In this document: in pieces, positions 7,953-17,099 of the stretch
Position numbering within the stretch: the stretch's first letter is position 1
How the letters are laid out: every line of letters starts with the position of its first letter
From: an uncultured Flavobacteriales bacterium
GTDB lineage: Bacteria > Bacteroidota > Bacteroidia > Flavobacteriales > UBA1820
NCBI GenBank assembly: GCA_959608625.1
Contig: CAUHQV010000008.1
Span: 4,191-68,190, forward strand
DNA: 64,000 bases
Direction of reading: 5' to 3'
Translations under genes and position numbers: made by a program
The notes under the pieces: generated by a model
Database searches by the model: none
Told to the model about the DNA's origin: nothing
Seen by the model: the letters and a program-made list of their open reading frames with translations, nothing else

Positions 7953-10900
7953 ATGCAAAAAACTTTGGAAATACTCCCCGAAAGCACTGCCCGGATGCTC
8001 TACGACCGGATGGCGGCTCTGTGGAGCGGGACTCCGTCGCCCCGGGAGGTGCGCACGGAACTCCGCTCGGTATTCGAATATGCCGTCTCTTCGCTGTTGG
8101 AAGGGGATATCCGGACTTTCGGCACGCAGTATTCGCGGATAGTTTACCTGTGCAACAAACACGGTGCGGGTGAAGAACTGTCAGCGGCTATGTTGGTCTT
8201 TAACCGGGCTATGGCTGTAGATACGGAAGATGCGGGCGGTCTGAAAAATTTACATTCTTTGACTTCGTTGCTCCTTTTCATTCTATACGGGTTCAGCGGG
8301 ATCGAGGCGCGGGATGAAGTATTTTCCGGATTCCCGGGACAGACAGGTCGAAGATTTCCCCGGGCAACAGATAATAAAACGACAAACTCAGATACGCTGT
8401 CCGGTGTGGTGACCGGTATTTCAGAGATCAGGGCAGAGAATGCCAAACGCTATTACGTGCTTGAACTTCTGCCCGAAGACGGGTCGGAGAATCCTGTCGG
8501 GCGCTTGCAAGTGACGGTAGCGGAAAGTTATCCGGGCGGGTACCTGCGCCGCGACCTCATGCGTTTCCGGGAGCTTTTGAAACCTTTTTCCTTTGTCCGT
8601 ATCGTCGGAGTGCGGGAAGGGAGCTCCTCTCGGATATACCATACTACATCTTCGTCGCTGGTCGTATTGGAGCCGGACTATCTGGTGGATGTGACGGATA
8701 TCGCAGGCTGTTTCGGGGCAGACTCGGCCAATCCGAACGTTTTCCTACTCTCAAAACTTTCCCCGGAGCGGGATTCGGAGGCGATGTTCAAGGGGACGCT
8801 GATAAACGACCTGCTGGATGCTTACCTAAGTGATGAGGGTGCCCGTCCTGATGCGGTATTCCGCAAGGCCTTATCGAAAAACCTATTGAAAGCCGCCCGT
8901 TACGGCGGGCAGGCGGTCAAACGGATCTGGGATTCCGTACTGGCGGAACACGGGGAGAATATCGCCGCTTTCGCCCGGAGCCTGCAGGATCAGCGGATCA
9001 GCGTGGAACCTTCGTTTATTTCAGCCCTGTACGGGATGCAAGGGCGCCTGGACGTGTTGACCGAATATCCCGGCGATCCGCTGCTGAAAAATATATACGA
9101 ACTTAAAAGCGGCCGTGCCCCGGCCGGTACAGCTCTTTGGCGCGCCAACCAGATACAGGTGGCGTGTTACGATATGCTGCTCACCAGTGTGTACGGCCCC
9201 CAGCGGAGAGGTACGTCGGCTCTGTTCTATTCGTCGGCGCGGGAGGCGCCCCTGCGCAATTTCCTGTCTTCCCCTTCGGACAGGGAGGCTATCGTATCCC
9301 TGCGCAATGAGATCGTTTCGATCATATACCGGCTGGCCGAGGAGGATTACGCGCCATTGGAGGCCATTTCCCCGGAACGTTTCGGAGAGTTCCCGCCTTA
9401 TCTGGAAGAGGCGCTAAGGGCCTATGCGGATTTCTATGCTGGCCTTTCCCCGGTGAAAAAGAAATACTATCACGAATTCTTGTCCTTTTCCCTGCGGGAG
9501 ATGCTGGCGGCCAAAACGGGAGCTTTTACCAAGGCTGGCCGGGAAGGTACTTCGGGCCGGGGATATTCTTCCCTCTGGCGTGATACGGTGGAAAGGAAGC
9601 GGGATAACTTCGCTATTATCGACTGTCTGGAATTCGATTGGTATGACAAGCGCGAACACCTGCTTCATTTTGTGATCCGGGAGCCGGTGGAGCATACGAT
9701 GCGACCCGGCGACGTGGTCGTGCTTTATCCTTATATCGATGGAAAAGAGGATGCCCTGAAAAACCGGATCGTCAAGGGAACGATCCGGGAGGTCGATGCC
9801 GGCCGCCTTGTCTTCAGCCCGCGGGGCACGCAGGCGGAAATTCCTTTTTTCCGGAGTTTCGACCGCTGGGCGCTGGAGCACGATGTCATGGAGAAAGGCT
9901 ATTGGGCGGGTATATCCGGGTTGTTCCCGTTGCTTATGGGACGCTCGACCGTATCCGGAGCGGTATTCGGGACTCTGGTGCCCGAAGTAGAAAATTATCC
10001 GTACAGCAGTGACGATAAACTGACGGCGAACCAGAACGAGGCTGTACGGGATGCTCTTTCGGCCCGGGATTATTTCCTGTTGCAGGGGCCTCCCGGTACC
10101 GGGAAAACATCCGGAGCGTTGATGGGGATCGTACGGAACACCCTCTCCCGCTCGCAGGACAATATCGCGATCATGGCTTTTACCAACCGGGCGGTAGCGG
10201 AGATCGCGGAAAAACTGCGGAAGAATAAAATAGATTTCTTGCGTTTGGGGCACGAGTCCGCTCGCGGGGAAGATAAGACCCTTTCCGGTGCCGCCGAAGG
10301 CTTGAAAATAAACAACATCCGGGATTTTATCGCCTCCCGCCGGGTCGTATTGTCCACGGTATCGGCTTACATATCCCGGATGGACGACCTGAAAGATATG
10401 TGGCGCCCTGATGTGGCGATCGTGGACGAAGCTTCGCAATTGACGGAGGTGCAATTAGCAGGGGTATTGTGTGCTTTCCGGAAATTTATCCTGATCGGCG
10501 ACCAAAAGCAACTGCCGGCCGTGACTGTGCAGGGCGAATCCTATACGCAAGTAAAGGATAAAGATTTGTCGGCCCTTTCCCTGGCGGATTTGCGGGGCTC
10601 GCTATTCGAACGGCTGTGGAATTATTCCCGGGAAAAAGGTTACGTGGGAGTACGTGCGATGCTCGACACTCATTTCCGGATGCACGACGATATTGCCGCG
10701 CTGGTCAACCCTTTTTACGGCGGAATGCTGCGCAGCGGGTGCTCCCGGCAACAGGAAAAAAGTGTTTTGCCCCGGTTGCATTTCATTCCCTCGGCTTATG
10801 AGCCGGTGTTCAAGCGCCACCAGGGGGAGGCGGTACGGGTCGCCGGGTTATTAAAAGAGATCAAATGCCGGTACGGCAAAAAGTTCACGGCCGATACGGT

Positions 10901-11261
10901 AGGAGTGGTCACTCCCTGGAGGGCCCAGATAGGGGTGATAAGGAGTGCGATAGACGATGCGGAAATTCGGGAAAAAGTCACGATAGATACGGTTGAACGC
11001 TTTCAGGGAGGGGAAAAAGATATTATGATCGTTTCGATGGCGGTCTTCAGCCCTTCCCAGATGGCGCTGCTGGAATCGGTCGATGCAAGCGGGGCGGTGG
11101 ATCGCAAACTGAACGTAACCCTTTCCCGGGCCCGGGAAGAATTGATACTATTGGGATACGAGCCGGCGCTGGCGGCCAGCCTATTCTATGCCCGGGTGTT
11201 GGAGGCTATACGGATGGAAGGAAAGTCCATGAAACCTAGAGGGCTGTCTGTCAAGAAATAA
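7953..11261 (+). CDS. Dna2-like nuclease-helicase (superfamily 1, UPF1/Dna2 type)
   Basis: A 1102-residue protein combining a PD-(D/E)XK-type nuclease half with a C-terminal superfamily 1B helicase. The nuclease signature is GRLDVL (Asp near residue 366) followed by YELKSG (Glu-X-Lys near 384-386), the Dna2/RecB-like pattern. The helicase shows the Q-type start LTANQNEAV, Walker A GPPGTGKTSGA (about 712-722), Walker B VDEASQL (about 823), GDQKQLPAV, and late motifs DTVERFQGGEKDIM and NVTLSRAREELIL. By analogy it would unwind and trim flapped or broken DNA ends, or act on RNA-DNA hybrids; the real role is unknown. No iron-sulphur cysteine cluster is evident. The start lies 15 nt after the rplT terminator, so it probably has its own promoter overlapping that hairpin. 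Confidence 0.8.
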   Translation: MQKTLEILPESTARMLYDRMAALWSGTPSPREVRTELRSVFEYAVSSLLEGDIRTFGTQYSRIVYLCNKHGAGEELSAAMLVFNRAMAVDTEDAGGLKNLHSLTSLLLFILYGFSGIEARDEVFSGFPGQTGRRFPRATDNKTTNSDTLSGVVTGISEIRAENAKRYYVLELLPEDGSENPVGRLQVTVAESYPGGYLRRDLMRFRELLKPFSFVRIVGVREGSSSRIYHTTSSSLVVLEPDYLVDVTDIAGCFGADSANPNVFLLSKLSPERDSEAMFKGTLINDLLDAYLSDEGARPDAVFRKALSKNLLKAARYGGQAVKRIWDSVLAEHGENIAAFARSLQDQRISVEPSFISALYGMQGRLDVLTEYPGDPLLKNIYELKSGRAPAGTALWRANQIQVACYDMLLTSVYGPQRRGTSALFYSSAREAPLRNFLSSPSDREAIVSLRNEIVSIIYRLAEEDYAPLEAISPERFGEFPPYLEEALRAYADFYAGLSPVKKKYYHEFLSFSLREMLAAKTGAFTKAGREGTSGRGYSSLWRDTVERKRDNFAIIDCLEFDWYDKREHLLHFVIREPVEHTMRPGDVVVLYPYIDGKEDALKNRIVKGTIREVDAGRLVFSPRGTQAEIPFFRSFDRWALEHDVMEKGYWAGISGLFPLLMGRSTVSGAVFGTLVPEVENYPYSSDDKLTANQNEAVRDALSARDYFLLQGPPGTGKTSGALMGIVRNTLSRSQDNIAIMAFTNRAVAEIAEKLRKNKIDFLRLGHESARGEDKTLSGAAEGLKINNIRDFIASRRVVLSTVSAYISRMDDLKDMWRPDVAIVDEASQLTEVQLAGVLCAFRKFILIGDQKQLPAVTVQGESYTQVKDKDLSALSLADLRGSLFERLWNYSREKGYVGVRAMLDTHFRMHDDIAALVNPFYGGMLRSGCSRQQEKSVLPRLHFIPSAYEPVFKRHQGEAVRVAGLLKEIKCRYGKKFTADTVGVVTPWRAQIGVIRSAIDDAEIREKVTIDTVERFQGGEKDIMIVSMAVFSPSQMALLESVDASGAVDRKLNVTLSRAREELILLGYEPALAASLFYARVLEAIRMEGKSMKPRGLSVKK

Positions 11262-11334
11262 AATCCATTTCATTTCGACAATCAAAACAAACGTCGATTT
11301 TTATTTCGTTTATAGATAATAATGTCGGATATTT

Positions 11335-11520
11335 GGGCCGCAAACGGTTCCCATTGCGATGGGATTAAAAGGGAACGCTGTGAAAATCGGCGACAGTTCC
11401 CGCTGCTGTGAACCCTGGCCACTTAAAAAGTGACCGATGCTTTTAAGATACGTCACTGGTATCCCGCCAAAGGATGCTGGGAAGGCTTTAAAAGTGGGGT
11501 AAGTCAGAAGACCTGCCTTT
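11335..11520 (+). ncRNA. cobalamin riboswitch
   Basis: The conserved elements occur in the correct order: GATTAAAAGGGAA with the paired GTTCCCGCTGCTGTGA, a CCACT and CACTGG pair, GGGAAGGC, and the terminal GTAAGTCAGAAGACCTGCC. These define the B12-binding aptamer (Cobalamin family) on the plus strand. It lies 270 nt before the lipoprotein at 11791, the only plus-strand gene downstream. Boundaries are approximate to about 15 nt. Confidence 0.92.
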
Positions 11521-11790
11521 GCATATGGATTTTACAGCCTGCGGAGAACGGGCCGGATAAGTCAATATGGCGAAGGTATTCTATAATCTGCACCTTTTGC
11601 AAAGCCCCCCGGGCTCCATATAGCTTGCTGTAAGATCTGCAAAACACGGCAAGCATGGATCACAAAGTTGTTTTACCGATCGGAGAAGCCACCCTGGGAA
11701 CAAGGGCGGATTTTTCACGCTTGCTTGTGCCGTTTTGCCGGGAACAGCAAACACTAATACTATTTATAAACACAAACAAGCAATCGAAAA
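11521..11790 (+). promoter_or_regulatory. leader between the riboswitch and the lipoprotein gene; probable expression platform
   Basis: No credible gene lies here; the open frames are short and lack conservation signals. Two hairpins are visible: AGCCC/GGGCT at 11603-11615 with a CCC loop, and GCTTGC/GCAAGC at 11623-11654. Neither is followed by a clear T-run, so if they are part of the expression platform the control may be on translation or folding. It may also be the remnant of a lost B12 gene. Confidence 0.4.
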
Positions 11791-13104
11791 ATGAAAAGCA
11801 TGATTTTCCACGCCCTCGTCGCCTTGGCTGCCCTGGCTTTCGTGGGGTGCTCCAAAAAGGATGAAGCTCAACAGGTAAGCGTCGATGTGACTTCGATCCC
11901 TGCCACCGAAGCGCAAACGACCAAACAGATCACGGTTTCGTCCAACACATCCTGGACAGTGACCGGTCAGACGAATTGGTGTAAGGTAAGTCCCGCCAGT
12001 GGAGAGGCAGGCGATACCCCGGTGACGGTCACCGTAGAATCTACCGATGAATACGATACGAGAACCACCACTCTGACCTTTGCCGGCAGCGAAGCGCAAA
12101 GCGAAGGCGTAGTCGTAACCCAGGCGCAAAAGAATGCCGTCGTACTGGAAAAGAAAGATTATAATTACGATTTCAAAGGAGGCGTACTCGATGTGACACC
12201 ACAAGCCAATGTGGACTTCACGGTCAATATTGTCCTGACAGGGGAAGACTCGTGGATAAAACAGGTGGAATCGCGCGCGCTGGCCGGGAAGGCCCTTTAT
12301 TTCGACGTGGCCAAGAACCTGACGGGAGAGCCCCGTACGGGTAAGATCGAGATGAAAGACGCAACTGGTAGTGTTCTGCTCACCTTGAACGTGGTGCAGT
12401 CGGCCGACGGTACGATCGACTTTCCGGATACCGATTTCAAGGCTATCCTGGTGGCTAAATACGATAAGGACGGCGACGGTGAAATATCCCTGGCTGAAGT
12501 GAAGGATGTAACGACTCTGGATCTACGCGACAAGAGGCTGAAATCGGTCGAAGGGATAGAATATATGCCGGCATTGAAAGTCCTGTATCTCGATTACAAC
12601 GACTTGACAGAGATCGACCTGAACGGTAACACGGCCCTGACGTCCGTTTCCGCCCAGGGCCAGGGGTCTGCGATGAGCGACTATGAGAACCTCAACCCCA
12701 CGCTTACCTCTGTAAAAGCCGATAAATGCACGAAACTCACTACGTTCGACGTAGGCTTTAATCCGCTTTTGAAGACGCTGGATGTAAGTTCGTTCGTGGC
12801 TTTGGAAAACCTCACATGTTCCGAGTGCGGACTGTCGGCCCTGGATATCACCAAAAACGAAGCGCTGCTCGAAGTGTACTGCTCGAACAATGCGATCACG
12901 GCACTCGATCTGGGCAATAACCGCCTGCTGGGAACTCTTAACTGCTCGTCCAATAAACTTACCGCTTTGGATGTAAGCGCCTGCACCGGCATGAAAACGC
13001 TGAATGCCCGGAGTAATCCGGATTTGAAGGAAATATGGCTCCAGACCAATCAGACGATCAACCGTTTGCAGAAAGATTCGGCAACGGAAGTCAAGTATAA
13101 ATGA
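11791..13104 (+). CDS. lipoprotein with BACON domains, an EF-hand loop and leucine-rich repeats
   Basis: A 437-residue probable surface lipoprotein: lipobox AFVGC with Cys at residue 20. The next region (about 28-112) is a BACON-type domain (WTVTGQTNWCKVSPASG, VTVTVE, VVVTQAQ), followed by a second one (about 117-205). An EF-hand-like calcium loop, DKDGDGEISLAEV, sits at about 225-237. The rest is leucine-rich repeats of the LTALDVSAC / LTEIDLNGNTALT type, as in BspA/internalin-like proteins. Such proteins bind glycans or proteins at the cell surface. It is placed downstream of a cobalamin riboswitch, so expression may respond to B12; whether it binds corrinoids is unknown. Closed by a terminator. 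Confidence 0.8.
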   Translation: MKSMIFHALVALAALAFVGCSKKDEAQQVSVDVTSIPATEAQTTKQITVSSNTSWTVTGQTNWCKVSPASGEAGDTPVTVTVESTDEYDTRTTTLTFAGSEAQSEGVVVTQAQKNAVVLEKKDYNYDFKGGVLDVTPQANVDFTVNIVLTGEDSWIKQVESRALAGKALYFDVAKNLTGEPRTGKIEMKDATGSVLLTLNVVQSADGTIDFPDTDFKAILVAKYDKDGDGEISLAEVKDVTTLDLRDKRLKSVEGIEYMPALKVLYLDYNDLTEIDLNGNTALTSVSAQGQGSAMSDYENLNPTLTSVKADKCTKLTTFDVGFNPLLKTLDVSSFVALENLTCSECGLSALDITKNEALLEVYCSNNAITALDLGNNRLLGTLNCSSNKLTALDVSACTGMKTLNARSNPDLKEIWLQTNQTINRLQKDSATEVKYK

Positions 13105-13137
13105 TTCGTAGTGTTTAAATAAATTTGAATAAAAAAG

Positions 13138-13172
13138 AGCGGCCCCGGAAAAACCGGGGCCGCTTTATTTTT
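13138..13172. terminator. bidirectional terminator
   Basis: AGCGGCCCCGG (13138-13148) pairs with CCGGGGCCGCT (13154-13164), an 11-bp GC-rich stem. A-run on the left and T-run on the right let it serve both the lipoprotein gene and the convergent efp operon. Confidence 0.85.
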
Positions 13173-13211
13173 CACTCCCCTCTCTGTTGGCAGGAGGAGG
13201 TAAGGAAGAAA

Positions 13212-13778
13212 TTACTCTTTTACACGCTCCATGTAAGCGCCCGTGGCCGTGTCGATGCGTACTTTGTCGCCTTCGTTGATGAACAAAGGCACGCGGATGT
13301 TGGCGCCGGTTTCTACCGTAGCGGGTTTGAGGGTGTTGGTCGCCGTGTCGCCTTTGATGCCGGGTTCGGTAAAGGTGACGGTCAGAACGACGTTCGGCGC
13401 GAGTTCGCAGGCCATCGGGATGTGGTCTTCGGCATTGTAAAGCACGTCGACCATGTCTCCGTCGCGGAGGAATTGCGGTGCGTTTATCATTTCCTTCTGG
13501 AGGGTGAGCTGGTCGTAGTCCTCCTGATTCATGAAATGATATTCGTCCCCTTCGTTGTAAAGGAACTGGTATTTGCGGTTCTCGATGCGGATCGGCTCTA
13601 TTTTATGTCCGGCAGGGAAGGTGTTTTCCAATGTGCGGCCGGTAGAGAGGCTGCGCAGTTTGGTGCGTACGAACGCAGGGCCCTTTCCCGGTTTTACGTG
13701 CTGGAATTCCACTACTTTGAATATATCGGAATTTAGCCGGATGCAAAGTCCGTTCTTGATGTCGTTTGAAGTTGCCAT
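13212..13778 (-). CDS. efp: elongation factor P
   Basis: A 188-residue EF-P, which rescues ribosomes stalled at polyproline by binding between the P and E sites. The three beta domains are complete. The tip loop reads KPGKGPAF, with the lysine that is modified in some bacteria at residue 32; no EpmA or EpmB gene is in view. Last gene of the lpxD-lpxC/fabZ-lpxA-efp operon, 23 nt after lpxA. Confidence 0.96.
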   Translation of the reverse strand: MATSNDIKNGLCIRLNSDIFKVVEFQHVKPGKGPAFVRTKLRSLSTGRTLENTFPAGHKIEPIRIENRKYQFLYNEGDEYHFMNQEDYDQLTLQKEMINAPQFLRDGDMVDVLYNAEDHIPMACELAPNVVLTVTFTEPGIKGDTATNTLKPATVETGANIRVPLFINEGDKVRIDTATGAYMERVKE

Positions 13779-13801
13779 GTCTGTGTCGTTTTTTTAGTTG
13801 A

Positions 13802-14611
13802 TTATTCTTCTTCGAGTTCGGGATCGGTCACTCCGGCGTATCCGCGCATGATGCCCCGTTGCGAACCGCGGACAAAAGTGACAATGTTTTCCCGCTCTAT
13901 GGATTGGGGCATGGTTTTTTCGATGATCTCCAAAGCCTGGGATATGTTGTGCCCGCTTTGGAACAGGATGCGGTAGATGTCGCGGATCTCTTCTATCTTC
14001 TCGTTGGTGAATCCGCGCCGGTGAAGGCCGATCGAGTTGACCCCCACATAAGAGATAGGTTCTTTGGCTGCTTTGGCATACGGAGGCACGTCCTTGCGGA
14101 TCAGGGTTCCGCCCGCCACCATAGCGTGGGCTCCTATTTTCGTAAACTGATGGGTGCCGGCCAGTCCGCCGATGATCACATAGTCGTCCAATTCGCAGTG
14201 GCCTGTCAGCCCGACGTAATTGGCCAGGACTACATGGTTGCCCAGGATGCAGTCGTGGGCTATGTGAACGTAAGCCATGATCAGGCAGTCGTCCCCGATA
14301 CGGGTAGTCCCGGCCGCTTTGGTACCGCGGCTTACGGTCACCCCTTCGTGGATGGTAGTCCGGTCTCCGATCACACAGGTGGTTTTTTCCCCCCGATACT
14401 TAAGGTCCTGGGGTACGCTGGAGATGACGGCGCCGGGAAATATCCGGCAATCCTTGCCGATCCGGGCGCCTTCCATGATGGTCACGTTCGGGCCGATCCA
14501 GGTTCCGCTGCCTATTTCCACATCGGCTGCAATGGTAGTGAACGGCTCTATGATGACATCGTCCGCCAGACGCGCATCGGGGTGTATGTATACAAGTGAC
14601 TTCGGATCCAT
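13802..14611 (-). CDS. lpxA: acyl-ACP--UDP-N-acetylglucosamine O-acyltransferase
   Basis: LpxA carries out the first step of lipid A synthesis, moving a 3-hydroxyacyl chain from ACP to UDP-GlcNAc in the cytoplasm. At 269 residues it has the normal length. The N-terminal two thirds are hexapeptide repeats of a left-handed beta helix (e.g. VEIGSGTWIGPNVTIMEG), with the catalytic His in MAYVHIAHDCILGNH. The C-terminal helical domain includes GLHRRGFTNEKIEEIRDIYR. It starts 1 nt after the lpxC/fabZ stop, implying tight co-translation. Confidence 0.96.
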   Translation of the reverse strand: MDPKSLVYIHPDARLADDVIIEPFTTIAADVEIGSGTWIGPNVTIMEGARIGKDCRIFPGAVISSVPQDLKYRGEKTTCVIGDRTTIHEGVTVSRGTKAAGTTRIGDDCLIMAYVHIAHDCILGNHVVLANYVGLTGHCELDDYVIIGGLAGTHQFTKIGAHAMVAGGTLIRKDVPPYAKAAKEPISYVGVNSIGLHRRGFTNEKIEEIRDIYRILFQSGHNISQALEIIEKTMPQSIERENIVTFVRGSQRGIMRGYAGVTDPELEEE

Positions 14612-14612
14612 G

Positions 14613-16013
14613 TTATTTTGATTCGTCTTTTCGGGTGATGAGTGCCATTAATTCTGCTTCGCATACCATTCGTCCGTTGGAATAGGCACGGCCTTCCATA
14701 TGGCAAATACCGCGGCGGATAGGACCTACCAGTTTCAAACTGAATATGAGCGTATCGCCGGGATGTACCTGGTATTTGAATTTAACACTTTCGATCTTTA
14801 TGAAATAAGTCAGGTAGTTTTCCGGGTCTTTAAGTCCTTTTAGGGCTAAAATACCGCCGCACTGGGCCATTGCTTCGATCTGAAGAACTCCCGGCATTAC
14901 CGGTGCGCCCGGGAAATGGCCGACGAAGAACGGCTCGTTCATCGTTACGTTCTTCAAACCGACTACGTATTCGTCGGAAAGTTCCAATATTTTATCTACC
15001 AACAGGAACGGCGGGCGGTGAGGCAATACCCGGATGATATCGTTGATATCCATCAATGGCTCTTTGTTCAGGTCGAATTTGGGAACCGGGTTGCGCTCTT
15101 CGTTATGGATGATGCGGGAAAGTTTTTTGGCAAACTGTGTGTTGGCCTGGTGTCCCGGTTTGGTGGCGAATATTTTCCCACGGATGCGGCGTCCTATCAG
15201 GGCCAGGTCGCCTACCACATCCAGCAGTTTGTGGCGGGCCGCTTCGTTGGGGTAAAGCAGGGAGATGTTGTCCAGGATCCCATCCGAATTGACGGTGATA
15301 TTCTCTTTGTGGAATATCTCTTTCAGGCGTCCCAGCGTGTCGTCGGATATTTTTTTATCGACGTAAACGATCGCGTTGGTCAGGTCGCCGCCTTTTATCA
15401 GGCCGTCCTTTATCAGGTCTTCGATCTCGTGCAGGAAACAAAATGTCCGGCAGGGGGCGATCTCTTTCTTGAAATCGGCCGGCTTGTCCAACGTTGCGTT
15501 CTGCGTGCTCAGCACATGGGTGCCAAAATCGACCATCACCTGTAGGCTGAACCCGTCCGAAGGCAGTGCGATAATCTCGCTGCCGGTTTCGGGATCGTTA
15601 TAGGAAACGATGTCGGTCAGTTCGTAGTATATCCGGTCGGCTTCCTGTTCTTTCACCCCGGCTTTTTCAATGGCTTCGATGAAGCATTTGGAAGAGCCGT
15701 CCATAATGGGAGGCTCCGGGCCGTCGAGTTCTATGATCACATTGTCCAGATCGGCTCCGAATACGGCCGCCAGGATATGTTCGGTGGTAAATACTTTCAC
15801 ACCGTTTTTTTCCAGCGTAGTGCCGCGGGAGGTGCAGCATACCAGGTTGGCATCCGCTTCTACGACAGGAGAACCTTCGAGGTCCGTCCTTACAAATACA
15901 TAACCCGTATCCGTTTCCGCCGGTTTGAGGGTCATGGTGACCTTTTTACCTGTATGTAATCCGATTCCGGAAAGAGAGGTTTGGGATGCTATGGTCTTTT
16001 GTTTTTGGCTCAT
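14613..16013 (-). CDS. lpxC/fabZ: bifunctional UDP-3-O-acyl-GlcNAc deacetylase / 3-hydroxyacyl-ACP dehydratase
   Basis: A 466-residue fusion typical of Bacteroidota. Residues 1 to about 310 are LpxC, the zinc deacetylase that commits the cell to lipid A: TTEHILAAVFG, the acidic ELDGPEPPIMDGS block and HKLLDVVGDLALIG with a zinc-type histidine. Residues from about 320 are FabZ, with LPHRPPFLLVD (catalytic His), GHFPGAPVMPG and QIEAMAQCGG (catalytic Glu). The fusion links hydroxyacyl supply for fatty acids to lipid A synthesis. Second gene of the operon, 41 nt after lpxD. Confidence 0.96.
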   Translation of the reverse strand: MSQKQKTIASQTSLSGIGLHTGKKVTMTLKPAETDTGYVFVRTDLEGSPVVEADANLVCCTSRGTTLEKNGVKVFTTEHILAAVFGADLDNVIIELDGPEPPIMDGSSKCFIEAIEKAGVKEQEADRIYYELTDIVSYNDPETGSEIIALPSDGFSLQVMVDFGTHVLSTQNATLDKPADFKKEIAPCRTFCFLHEIEDLIKDGLIKGGDLTNAIVYVDKKISDDTLGRLKEIFHKENITVNSDGILDNISLLYPNEAARHKLLDVVGDLALIGRRIRGKIFATKPGHQANTQFAKKLSRIIHNEERNPVPKFDLNKEPLMDINDIIRVLPHRPPFLLVDKILELSDEYVVGLKNVTMNEPFFVGHFPGAPVMPGVLQIEAMAQCGGILALKGLKDPENYLTYFIKIESVKFKYQVHPGDTLIFSLKLVGPIRRGICHMEGRAYSNGRMVCEAELMALITRKDESK

Positions 16014-16054
16014 TTTTTCTGAAAAAACGGGGCCGCGGGCCCCTTTCGTTCGGA

Positions 16055-17086
16055 TTATTCTTTTTCTTCGAGTTTCTTGTTCAGCTGGTCTATCCGGCGC
16101 GCTAAGTTAGGGAGTTTTCTGAAAACCACATAACTTTTCAGGTAATCCTTATAATAGAATGAGGGAGTCCCCATTACGGTAGTGCCGGCGGCGATGTCGG
16201 ATATCACGCCGGATTGGGCTGCCAGGCGTACTCCGTCGCCGATGTGGAGGTGTCCGGCTATTCCCACCTGACCGCCTACAATACAACCGCTGCCTATTTT
16301 GGAGGAACCGGCTACCCCGACTTGTGCGGCGATGGCCGTGTTTTCCCCGACCTCCACATTGTGCGCGATCTGTATAAGGTTATCCAATTTGGTTCCTTTG
16401 CGGATCAACGTCGAACCCATCGTGGAGCGGTCGATAGTCGTGTTGGCTCCGATTTCGACGTTGTCTTCCAGCACGACGTTGCCCGTCTGGGGGATTTTTT
16501 TATACGATCCGTCTTCCTGGGGAGCAAAGCCGAACCCGTCGGCACCGATCACGGCACCGGAATGGATCATACAGTTGCTGCCGATCTTCGTATCCCGGTA
16601 TATTTTAGCCCCGGAATAGATCACACTGCCTGCTCCTATTTCCACGTGTTCGCCGATATATACGTGAGGGTATATTTTTACATCGTCGGCTACGGTCACC
16701 CCGCTTCCTATATAAGAAAAAGCGCCCAGATATACGTTTTGTCCCAATTTTACGTCGTCTCCCTGGTAGGACGGCTGTTCGATGCCGGTCTTGAGGGATT
16801 TGAGGTAATTCTCGTAAAATTCGAGCAGGACGGTGAATGCCGTATATGGATTGTCCACCCTGACAAGGGTGGACTTGATCTTTTCCGTAGGAACGAAATC
16901 TTTCGAAACGATGACCACCGAGGCGTCGGTGGAGTATATGTACTGGGTGTATTTGGGGTTTGCCAAAAAGGTGATCGCCCCTTCGGTAGCTTCCTCTATC
17001 TTAGCCAGACGGTCTACCAGAACCGTTGCGTCTCCTTCGATGGTTCCCTGAAGGATTTCGCCTATTTGTGATGCCGCGAATTTCAT
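16055..17086 (-). CDS. lpxD: UDP-3-O-(3-hydroxyacyl)glucosamine N-acyltransferase
   Basis: LpxD adds the second hydroxyacyl chain to the lipid A precursor. The 343-residue protein begins MKFAASQIGEILQGTIEGD, the usual LpxD N-terminal uridine-binding domain, followed by about ten hexapeptide repeats. The catalytic histidine lies in NLIQIAHNVEVGENT and the C-terminus is a coiled-coil tail (QLNKKLEEKE). An in-frame extension to 17170 is rejected because it is not LpxD-like and covers a promoter box at 17092-17099. First gene of lpxD-lpxC/fabZ-lpxA-efp. Confidence 0.94.
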   Translation of the reverse strand: MKFAASQIGEILQGTIEGDATVLVDRLAKIEEATEGAITFLANPKYTQYIYSTDASVVIVSKDFVPTEKIKSTLVRVDNPYTAFTVLLEFYENYLKSLKTGIEQPSYQGDDVKLGQNVYLGAFSYIGSGVTVADDVKIYPHVYIGEHVEIGAGSVIYSGAKIYRDTKIGSNCMIHSGAVIGADGFGFAPQEDGSYKKIPQTGNVVLEDNVEIGANTTIDRSTMGSTLIRKGTKLDNLIQIAHNVEVGENTAIAAQVGVAGSSKIGSGCIVGGQVGIAGHLHIGDGVRLAAQSGVISDIAAGTTVMGTPSFYYKDYLKSYVVFRKLPNLARRIDQLNKKLEEKE

Positions 17087-17091
17087 TGCCG

Positions 17092-17099
17092 CAAATTTA
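17092..17099 (-). promoter_or_regulatory. -7 box directly upstream of lpxD
   Basis: TAAATTTG on the minus strand, a perfect match, ends only 5 nt before the lpxD ATG. If used, transcription would start at or next to the start codon, giving an almost leaderless mRNA. Confidence 0.6.

Noticed and set aside
11430..11864. Small open frames in the cobalamin riboswitch and its leader
   Set aside because: One lies within the aptamer itself and another overlaps the lipoprotein start in a different frame; neither has a ribosome-binding site or protein-like composition.
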